Assembly (NCBI GenBank): GCA_944390745.1
Contig: CALXQK010000013.1
Coordinates: 124,001 to 188,000, forward strand
From: an uncultured Duodenibacillus sp.
Lineage (GTDB): Bacteria > Pseudomonadota > Gammaproteobacteria > Burkholderiales > Burkholderiaceae_F
Reading direction: 5' to 3'
DNA: 64,000 nt
Shown here one piece after another: positions 9,130 to 15,751 of the stretch. Position 1 is the first letter of the stretch. The number at the start of each line of letters is the position of its first letter. A program made the position numbers and the translations under genes. The notes under the pieces are model-generated. The model saw only the letters and a program-made list of their open reading frames with translations. It had not been told where the DNA came from and ran no database searches.

Positions 9130-9819
9130 CTAGTTTTCCCGGGCGGTTGCCACAACCCCATGCATCGCCGCCCAGGTCCAGGGCGTGTTGAGCCACTCCA
9201 TCACGAGCGCAGACTGCTCCTCGTTGATGACGCCCATCTCGCATGCCTTCTGCACGACGCGCGCAAAGGCGATCACGTCGTAGGTTTCGATATTCTGCTC
9301 CTGGAAAAGGCGCATGGTCTCGGGGATTGCATAGTTCGTAATGGACATGACGCTGGAAACCTCGGCGCCCTCCTCGCGCAGCGCGCGAATGGCGTCAAGG
9401 CAGCTCAGTCCGGTCGAAATATGGTCCTCGAGCAGCAGGATGTTGAGCCCCTTGATGTCTCCGCCCTCGATGCGGGAGCGGTTGCCGTAGGTCTTGGGCT
9501 TCTGGCGCACCATGATCGCGGGCAGTCCGAGCCGGTAGGCAAGCGCGGCGGCGTGCATGGAGCCTGCGGCCTCGACGCCTGCGACGACGTCGAACTTCAG
9601 GTCGTACTCCTCGACGCGGCTTGCCATCGTCTCGATCACGTCGTTCCATGCCTCGGGATGAAAGAAGAGCTTGCGGTTGTCGACGTAGACGGGCGAGATG
9701 AGGCCCGACTTCAGGCGCATCGGCTCATCGGTGAGAAACTCCACGGCCTGGGCTCGGATCAGCCGCTCGGCCATGATGTCCTCGGCGATGCGGCTCGTAT
9801 AGCTGGGCTTGAAGGTCAT
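9130..9819 (-). CDS. pyrE: Orotate phosphoribosyltransferase
   Basis: A 229-residue PRPP-dependent transferase making orotidine 5'-monophosphate in pyrimidine biosynthesis. It has the OPRT-typical FTLKSG-like segment (MRLKSGLISPVYVDNRKL, about residues 34-51) and the PRPP motif LLLEDHISTG (128-137). The start at 9819 is decided by a strong GGAGGA 9-10 nt upstream; a longer in-frame start at 9897 would overlap the preceding hydrolase gene and lacks such a site. It lies 19 bp after that hydrolase, so the two are probably one transcript. Confidence 0.93.
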   Translation of the reverse strand: MTFKPSYTSRIAEDIMAERLIRAQAVEFLTDEPMRLKSGLISPVYVDNRKLFFHPEAWNDVIETMASRVEEYDLKFDVVAGVEAAGSMHAAALAYRLGLPAIMVRQKPKTYGNRSRIEGGDIKGLNILLLEDHISTGLSCLDAIRALREEGAEVSSVMSITNYAIPETMRLFQEQNIETYDVIAFARVVQKACEMGVINEEQSALVMEWLNTPWTWAAMHGVVATAREN

Positions 9820-9838
9820 TTTCTGTTCATCCTCCGCG

Positions 9839-10837
9839 TTATTGCAGACCGAGCACCCGGCGTCCGTTGACGCTGGCGATGTTGACGAGCTGCTCAAAGT
9901 CGTCGAACCGGCAGCCCGTGGCCAGAAGCTGCAGCTCGTGCCACATGTCGCCGGCGCTCCAGGGCACCATGGCGTCGCAGACGTTGTCGGTTCCGAGCGC
10001 CACGGTCACGCCCGCGGGCACCAGCTCGTCGACGGGCGTCATCGAGTTGTGCATCGGTCCGATGCGCTCGGTGCGCGCCGTGTCGATCCAGGCCGTGGGG
10101 CAGCAGACCATCATCACGTCGGCCTTCTTGAGCAGCGAATACAGCCGCTGGCGGTACATCTTGGAGTGCGCGCCGATGGAGATGCCGTGGATGGCGACGA
10201 CGCGCCCCTGCATGCCGTGCTCGATCGTCTTCAGGGCGAGCATCTCAGTTTCGTACTCGCTTGACATGTTGAACTGGTCGACGTGCACGTGCACCATCTT
10301 GCCCAGGGCCTTGCCCGTTCCGAGCAGGATGTCGAAGGCCTCGGCCGCGCGCCCGAAGTCGCGCTCGTCGCGCTTGGGCAGGCCGCCGATGATGTCGACC
10401 ATCTGCGAGCCGATGTCAAACCACCGGCGCGCCTCGGGGTCGATGACGCCCTTGAGCGTCTGGTTGGCGAACTTCACCGTGATCTGGTCGGCATAGTGCT
10501 CGCGGGCGCGGATGCCGGCGCGAATCGCCCGGTCCTCGGTCATCGGATCGATGTCCACGAAGGTCGCGCAGGCCGTGCAGCCCTGGCTGATCATCAGTTC
10601 AAAGAACATCGAGAAGCGCCGGTAGAAGTCCTCCTCGGTCGACTCGCGCTTGAGTTTGTCAAGGGCGTCCCACTTCTGCTGCAGCGTGCAGGTGCGGCGC
10701 ATTTCCAGAATCTCCGGCGAGAGCGTAAAGGCACGGTCGGCGTGCGCGTGGGTGTTGACCCAGCCGCCCGCCTTCATGATGGCCGGCTCAAGCATCTCGC
10801 GAATGGTGCGCGGATTGTCTGTCGTCATAGTCTTCAA
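9839..10837 (-). CDS. Metal-dependent hydrolase of the cytosine deaminase / amidohydrolase family
   Basis: A 332-residue cytoplasmic TIM-barrel hydrolase. The first metal motif NTHAHAD carries His30 and His32. Further ligands are probably in VHVHVDQ and AIHGIS, and the catalytic Asp in LGTDNVCDAM, the arrangement seen in cytosine deaminase-like enzymes. It lacks the N-terminal HVHLR motif of dihydroorotase and is shorter than CodA. The close downstream pyrE suggests a role in pyrimidine or related heterocycle metabolism, but the substrate cannot be read from sequence. Confidence 0.8.
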   Translation of the reverse strand: MKTMTTDNPRTIREMLEPAIMKAGGWVNTHAHADRAFTLSPEILEMRRTCTLQQKWDALDKLKRESTEEDFYRRFSMFFELMISQGCTACATFVDIDPMTEDRAIRAGIRAREHYADQITVKFANQTLKGVIDPEARRWFDIGSQMVDIIGGLPKRDERDFGRAAEAFDILLGTGKALGKMVHVHVDQFNMSSEYETEMLALKTIEHGMQGRVVAIHGISIGAHSKMYRQRLYSLLKKADVMMVCCPTAWIDTARTERIGPMHNSMTPVDELVPAGVTVALGTDNVCDAMVPWSAGDMWHELQLLATGCRFDDFEQLVNIASVNGRRVLGLQ

Positions 10838-10975
10838 AAGTCCCGCAGTTCAAAGTTAAGCCGAATGTCGTTTGGATCGGGCGCGCAGAGCCGCAGCCGC
10901 CCGGGCCGCGCCCGCAACGGCAAAGGCGCAGGGGGGGGGGCGGACGTCGTCGGTCTGCACGCCGGAATTCTTCCT

Positions 10976-12112
10976 TCAGGGAACAATCTCAATTTTCATG
11001 GATTTGTCCTGAACTGTCACGCGATCGGCAATCGCGCGGCTCACCCACAGGGTCTTCAGATCGCCCGAGGCAAGAATGACCGAGAGGCCCTCGCGCGCGG
11101 CGCTCTCAAGGGCCTTTTCGGACCCCATTGCAAAGAGCGCCGTGCACCAGCCGTCGGCGCGCGCGCCGTCGGGGTCCACGATAGTGACGCTGGCAAGATC
11201 CGTTCCCACGGGCTCGCCCGTGACCGCGCTCAGGATGTGGCCGTACGTGCGGCCGTCGGCCTCAATCTTGCGCTCGTAGGCGCCCGAGGTGATGACCGAG
11301 ACGTTCTCGGCCTGCACCACCGCCATGACCGTGTTGCGCTCGGCGTCGGGGCGCTGGATGCCCACGCGCCACGGCTCGCCCGAGGGCGAGCTTCCGATGA
11401 GCGAAACGTTGCCCCCAAGGTCGATGATGCCGTGGCGGGCTCCCGCCCTTTGCATGTCCCTTGCGAGAGCCGTTCCGATCCAGCCCTTGGCAATGGCGCC
11501 CAGGTCGATGCTCTGGCCTGTGCCGATCTTCACGCGGCAGGTTCCGGGCGTCTCGTCCACGGCAATCTGCGTGTAGTCGACCTTCTTCAGGGCCGCCTCG
11601 ATGTCGGCGCGCGGCGGATGCCTGTCGCCGCCAAAGCCGATTTTCCAGACGTTGACGAGCGTGCCGATGGTGGGCTCAAAGGCGCGGTTCGAGCTGCGCG
11701 CCACATCCTTTGCGGCCTGCACCAGGGCCGCGAGACGGCAGTCGACGTTCACCCAGCTTCCCGAGCGCCTGTTGACCTCATTCAAGGGTCCCTCGCCGTG
11801 CACGGTAAAGAGCGTCTCGTAGTCGGCCGTCTTCTTTTCAAAGAGGTCAGCAAGGCTTGCGGCCGTCTTTTCATCCTCGGAGTAAAGCCGCGCCGAGACG
11901 ATCGTTCCCATCGAAAGCCCCATGAAGCGCGCCTCGTAGACAAGGCGCCTCGCCTCGGCCGGAGCCGCTGCAGCAGCAGCGGCCGCAGCCGGCGCGTCCG
12001 TCGCGCGGTCCGCGGCAAGCGCCGGGCAAAAAGGGGGGAGCAGGCCTGCCGCAGCGCAGGCAAGTGCGGCGCAAAGGCCGGAGAGTGCGTGGGAAAGGCT
12101 GGCGGTACGCAT
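10976..12112 (-). CDS. apbE: FAD:protein FMN transferase (ApbE), exported
   Basis: A 378-residue protein that covalently attaches FMN to Ser or Thr of target flavoproteins in the periplasm. An N-terminal signal sequence (hydrophobic core about residues 10-32, ending ALA-ADR) precedes an Ala-rich linker. Family motifs are present: MGLSMGTIVSARLY, IDLGAIAKGW, IDLGGN, and the magnesium-site region near the C-terminus (DGARADGWCTALFAMG). It may be a lipoprotein in some relatives, but no lipobox Cys is clear here. The FMN-binding protein and flavoprotein reductase 1-3 kb away are obvious candidate clients. Confidence 0.93.
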   Translation of the reverse strand: MRTASLSHALSGLCAALACAAAGLLPPFCPALAADRATDAPAAAAAAAAAPAEARRLVYEARFMGLSMGTIVSARLYSEDEKTAASLADLFEKKTADYETLFTVHGEGPLNEVNRRSGSWVNVDCRLAALVQAAKDVARSSNRAFEPTIGTLVNVWKIGFGGDRHPPRADIEAALKKVDYTQIAVDETPGTCRVKIGTGQSIDLGAIAKGWIGTALARDMQRAGARHGIIDLGGNVSLIGSSPSGEPWRVGIQRPDAERNTVMAVVQAENVSVITSGAYERKIEADGRTYGHILSAVTGEPVGTDLASVTIVDPDGARADGWCTALFAMGSEKALESAAREGLSVILASGDLKTLWVSRAIADRVTVQDKSMKIEIVP

Positions 12113-12349
12113 GAGTTCAGTGGTCTTGAATCAAAAGCCTCGCGGCGCAGACGGCCGCAAAAAATCGCCCGGGACGAGACGTGCCGCGGACGATGCCCGG
12201 CGCAATTTAGCACGATTGCCGCAGCGCGCGGCAAAATGCGCCGCCCCGAGGGCCGCCGGCCTCATTTTTTTGCGGCCTGCGGGCTAAACTTTCCGCACTG
12301 CCGCCCGGAGGGCGGCTCTTCCCTTCCCTGACTCAAGGAGCCCGTCGTC

Positions 12350-13066
12350 ATGCCCCATCTCACCGTCACCGCCTCCATTGACCCGCTGCTGTCCGTTGCG
12401 CTCGAAAAGGGCGAGGCGGTGTACGCCGAGCGCAACGCCATGGTCGCCATGGACGGCTCGCTGTCGCTGACGGGCAGCACGCGCGGCGGGCTCTTCTCGG
12501 CCATCTCGCGCAAGCTCTTCAACGACGAAAGCTTCTTTCAGCAGAAAATCGAGGCCGTCGACGCCGCGGGCGAGGCGCTGCTGTCGCCGACCCTGCCCGG
12601 CGACATCGCCATTCTCGACGTGGGCGAGCGGCGCTACATGATCACCGACGGCTCCTACCTTGCCAACACCGAGGGCGTGGAACTGAGCGTCAAGTCCCAG
12701 GGACTCGGCCGCGCCCTTCTCGGCGACTCGGGGGGATTCTTCATCATGCAGGCCGACGGAAGCGGCCAGCTCGCCGTGAGCGGCTTCGGCTCGATGCGCG
12801 CCGTGACGCTCGACGGCACCCGCTCGGTCTTTGTCGACAACGGGCATCTCGTCGCCTGGGACCAGGAGCTTGACTATGAGCTTGCCGTCAACACGTCGCG
12901 CCAGGGCTTCTTCGGCAAGATCTTCCACAGCCAGACCTCGGGCGAGGGCATCGTGCTCAAGTTCTCGGGGCGCGGCACGCTCTACGTCTGCTCGCGCAAC
13001 CGGGGCGGCTTCGTGGACTGGCTCTTTTCCCAGCAGCCGCAACAAAAGCTGCCGGAAAACAAGTAG
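12350..13066 (+). CDS. AIM24 family protein
   Basis: A 238-residue beta-rich protein without signal peptide or membrane span. The family (named after a yeast mitochondrial protein; bacterial members were TIGR00266) is seen in segments such as FFQQKIEAVDAAGEALLSP, LPGDIAILD and the C-terminal FSGRGTLYVCSRN. Biochemical function is unknown. AAGGAG lies 9 nt before the ATG. It sits between apbE and the FMN-binding gene but on the opposite strand, with its own terminator, so a functional tie to the flavin genes is not shown. Confidence 0.85.
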   Translation: MPHLTVTASIDPLLSVALEKGEAVYAERNAMVAMDGSLSLTGSTRGGLFSAISRKLFNDESFFQQKIEAVDAAGEALLSPTLPGDIAILDVGERRYMITDGSYLANTEGVELSVKSQGLGRALLGDSGGFFIMQADGSGQLAVSGFGSMRAVTLDGTRSVFVDNGHLVAWDQELDYELAVNTSRQGFFGKIFHSQTSGEGIVLKFSGRGTLYVCSRNRGGFVDWLFSQQPQQKLPENK

Positions 13067-13090
13067 CCCGTCTCCGGCAAAGGCAGGACG

Positions 13091-13148
13091 GCCCCTTCGC
13101 TGGAGGCGCCCGGGCCCGGGCGCGCTCCCGCAAAGGGGCTTTATTTTT
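13091..13148 (+). terminator. Rho-independent terminator after the AIM24 gene
   Basis: GCCCCTT (13091-13097) pairs with AAGGGGC (13133-13139), with an inner palindromic GC stem, followed by TTTATTTTT. Confidence 0.7.
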
Positions 13149-13170
13149 GCGGCCCGCAGCGCCCGGAGGC

Positions 13171-13224
13171 AAAAGAAAACGGCCGGAGCCGCACGCGGAA
13201 GTCCCGCGCACAGCCTTCCGGCCG
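13171..13224 (-). terminator. Rho-independent terminator after the FMN-binding gene
   Basis: On the minus strand CGGCCGGA (13224-13217) pairs with TCCGGCCG (13187-13180), followed by TTTTCTTTT. It ends the leftward FMN-binding gene and faces the AIM24 terminator. Confidence 0.7.
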
Positions 13225-13276
13225 GCGTCAATTCGACTGGGCGCAGGAGTTCCCCCCCTGCGCTTCAGGTCAAATC

Positions 13277-13606
13277 TTACTGGGCGTTCTTGAGGGCGTT
13301 GTTCACAGCCTCGATGATGCCCTTGGAGGAGTTGGACGCACCGGTCACAGCCTGAACGCCGTTGGTGCCGTTCTTCTCAACGATCTGCTGAGAGAGGCTC
13401 TTCTGGGCGGCATCAAGGAGCATCTGGGTCTCGCCGTGCTTGACGACCTTGACGGCCGAGATCTTGCCGCCGGCAACGGTCACCTCGACCTGGATCTGGC
13501 TGGCGTTGCCCTTGCCTTCACCCGTGTAGGTGCCGTCCTTGTAGGCGGCGCTGGCGGCGGTGCACAGAAGAGCGGCGGAAGCTGCAACGATGAGCTGCTT
13601 GATCAT
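13277..13606 (-). CDS. Periplasmic FMN-binding domain protein
   Basis: A 109-residue protein with a clear Sec signal peptide (MIKQLIVAASAALLCTAASA, cleavage before AYKDG) and one FMN_bind domain. The flavinylation-type motif appears as QAVTGASNSS (residues 85-94), with Ser91 at the FMN-acceptor position; the usual Asp at the motif start is replaced by Gln85. AGGAG lies 9 nt before the ATG. It probably shuttles electrons to the flavoprotein reductase encoded upstream, with FMN attached by ApbE. A terminator separates the two genes, so it is likely transcribed from its own promoter. Confidence 0.88.
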   Translation of the reverse strand: MIKQLIVAASAALLCTAASAAYKDGTYTGEGKGNASQIQVEVTVAGGKISAVKVVKHGETQMLLDAAQKSLSQQIVEKNGTNGVQAVTGASNSSKGIIEAVNNALKNAQ

Positions 13607-13972
13607 TTGTATCGACTCCTAATATGTCGTGGATGGAAAAACAGTGATGTGTCGGGCACCGTTCGCTTCTGCGCGATCTCCATCGGGAGACCGGCTGGGA
13701 TCACAAGGGAGCTGCTGCAGCGAACCGTGCTTGAAAAAATGATGACGCTGCGGACGGATGGATGCTTTTGAAACCCGCCTCGGCAGGACGTCGGGGACGT
13801 GCGGCCCGCACGTGCGGACGGCAGGCGCAATTTTAGCGTCTTTAAAAAAATCCACGCGTCCCGCGGTCTCAAATCCGCGAAACGCGTGGAGCTTAGCACA
13901 CGCCCGCACCGTCCGAAACATGCCGAAGGCGTAGTTCGGGCGGCTTAGGCGGGCGCGGACGTTTCAAGCGTC
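13607..13972 (-). other. Intergenic region between flavoprotein reductase and FMN-binding genes
   Basis: No gene is supported in these 366 bases. The right part holds the terminator of the flavoprotein gene (13844-13890). The left part should hold the promoter of the FMN-binding gene; an AT-rich CATATTAGG lies just before its ribosome binding site, but I see no clear -35. Confidence 0.5.
13844..13890 (-). terminator. Rho-independent terminator after the flavoprotein reductase gene
   Basis: On the minus strand TCCACGCGT (13890-13882) pairs perfectly with ACGCGTGGA (13859-13851), followed by seven T (13850-13844). Confidence 0.88.
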
Positions 13973-15382
13973 TTAGTGCGCCTTGGCGTAGGCCGCGGCG
14001 GACTGGCCGGCGATACGGCCGAAGACGACGATGTCGGCCTGGGCGTTGCCGCCGAGACGGTTGGCGCCATGCACGCCGCCGGTGACTTCACCCGCGGCGA
14101 AGTAGCCGGGAATCGGCTTGCCGTTGGTGCCGATCACCTCAGCCTTCGTGTCGATCTTCACGCCGCCCATCGTGTGGTGCACGGCGGGCGTGATGCGGAT
14201 GGCGTAGTACCCGGGCTTGTTGAGCGGGCGCTCCATCTTGGTGCGGCCGCAGCAGCTGTCCTTGCCGGCCTTCTGATCCTTGGCGTACTGCTCCATCGTC
14301 GCCTTGAGGTTGGCGGCGGGAACGCCCATCTTCTGGGCGATTTCGTCAAGGGTCTTGCCCTGGATCACCATGTCGGGGGTCTTGATGTAGCCCTCGATGG
14401 CCTTCAGGGACTTGCGCACGTCCTCGTCAAAGAACATGAAGGCGTGCTTGGTGGGCTGCTTGAGAATCTCGGCCGAGACGTAGTCGCGGGTGCCGAGCTC
14501 GTCGCAGAAGCGCTTGCCGTCGGCGTTGATCAGCACGGCGCCGTTGCCGCGCACGGCCTCGGTCACCATCACGCCGGTCGTTTCAACCACGGTCGGGTGC
14601 GTCTGGATCTGGTCCATGTCCACGAAGGCGGCGCCGAGCTTCTCGCTGAGCACGATGCCGTCACCCGTGGCGCCCGGATGGTTCGTCGTGGCAAAGCCCT
14701 TCAGGCGCGGGATGATCTTGCTCACCATCTCGTTGTTGCCGGCGAAGCCGCCCGCGGCGTTCACCACGGCCTTGGCGTCGATCTCATAGGTCTTGCCGTT
14801 GTTCTTGACCTTCACGCCGGTGACGGCGCCGGTCTTCTTGTCCTGGATGATGTCGACGACCTGGCTCTGCATGCGCAGATCGATCTTGCGGGCCTCAACG
14901 GCGTTGTGCAGGGTCTTGACCACCTCGGGGCCGACCGGAGCGCCGCCCGTGGGACGATGGCAGCGCTTGTTGGTGGCGCCGCCCATGAAGCCCACGTCAT
15001 TGAAGTCGCCGCCCAGGCTGATGAGCCACTGCACCGCGGAGTTGGAGTTCGTGGCAAGCACGCGCACGAGCTCAGGATTGTTGCGGTTGTGGCCGCCCTT
15101 CATCGTGTCCTTGATCATCTGATCGATGCTGTCCTTGATGCCGAGCTTGGCCTGCTGCGGGGTTTCCGCAGCGTTGATGCCGCCCGTGGCACGCATCGTG
15201 TTGCCGCCGTAGTAGGCCATCTTCTCAAGGATGACGACCTTGGCGCCCGCGTCGTGAGCCGTCACGGCGGCGGCCATGCCGGCGCCGCCGGCGCCGATCA
15301 CGACCACGTCCGCCTTGTCAGCAGCAGCCTGGGCCACGCCGAAGGCGGCGGCGATCATCGAGGCAATAATGAGCTTCTTCAT
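13973..15382 (-). CDS. Periplasmic flavoprotein reductase (flavocytochrome c / fumarate reductase-like FAD subunit)
   Basis: A 469-residue secreted protein. The Sec signal peptide (MKKLIIASMIAAAFGVAQA) leads directly into the FAD-binding motif VVIGAGGAGMAAAVTA. The FAD_binding_2 fold continues with YYGGNTMRATGGINAA, HPTVVETTGV, HHTMGGV and the C-terminal GEVTGGVHGANRLGGNA. It has neither haem c motifs (CxxCH) nor its own FMN_bind domain, unlike many relatives, so electrons must come from a partner, plausibly the nearby FMN-binding protein. The acceptor may be fumarate, urocanate, an acrylate or another enoate; the sequence alone does not tell. AGGAGGGG precedes the ATG. Confidence 0.9.
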   Translation of the reverse strand: MKKLIIASMIAAAFGVAQAAADKADVVVIGAGGAGMAAAVTAHDAGAKVVILEKMAYYGGNTMRATGGINAAETPQQAKLGIKDSIDQMIKDTMKGGHNRNNPELVRVLATNSNSAVQWLISLGGDFNDVGFMGGATNKRCHRPTGGAPVGPEVVKTLHNAVEARKIDLRMQSQVVDIIQDKKTGAVTGVKVKNNGKTYEIDAKAVVNAAGGFAGNNEMVSKIIPRLKGFATTNHPGATGDGIVLSEKLGAAFVDMDQIQTHPTVVETTGVMVTEAVRGNGAVLINADGKRFCDELGTRDYVSAEILKQPTKHAFMFFDEDVRKSLKAIEGYIKTPDMVIQGKTLDEIAQKMGVPAANLKATMEQYAKDQKAGKDSCCGRTKMERPLNKPGYYAIRITPAVHHTMGGVKIDTKAEVIGTNGKPIPGYFAAGEVTGGVHGANRLGGNAQADIVVFGRIAGQSAAAYAKAH

Positions 15383-15751
15383 GAAATTTCTCCCCTCCTA
15401 CAAGGAATGCTCGAAATTTTTCGTGCGGGCGCTCCGCCCATCCTGAAGAAGGATGCGCTGCGCCTGCAATCGGTCCTCTGGTCCTCCAACTCCCGTCGAA
15501 AGCCGGACTTGCGCGATTATATCCCCCGCTTCTGCAATACCCTGCGCGTCGATGGGCCGCCCCTTTGACGCAATGCAAGGGGGCAAGGCCGGGCTTTACA
15601 AATCCCGGCGCCTCCGCCCTCGAGGATGTGCGGTCATCCCCTCCAAATGAAGACGGACCCTGCGCTGAACATCTCCGCAGGATCCGTTTTTGGGGGCGCC
15701 CCCTGAGGACCTTCATCCCGGGGACTGCCGCGCAGGGCCGGCTGCGCCGGG
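15383..15751 (-). other. Intergenic region between glnS and the flavoprotein reductase gene
   Basis: No gene is supported in these 369 bases. The segment next to 15382 carries the reductase ribosome binding site and an AT-rich stretch that may be its promoter. A hairpin lies at 15652-15691. Confidence 0.5.
15652..15691. terminator. Hairpin with T-run downstream of glnS
   Basis: ACGGACCCTGCG (15652-15663) pairs with one mismatch with CGCAGGATCCGT (15676-15687), followed rightward by TTTT. The T-run faces right, although flanking genes run left; leftward the hairpin is followed by only TCTTCATTT, a weaker terminator for glnS. Confidence 0.5.

Noticed and set aside
9820..9897. N-terminal extension of pyrE
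   Set aside because: It would overlap the upstream hydrolase, while a strong GGAGGA site sits right before the ATG at 9819.
10283..12331. A 682-codon plus-strand frame opposite the hydrolase and apbE
   Set aside because: It spans two real minus-strand genes and their gap; composition is that of a shadow frame.
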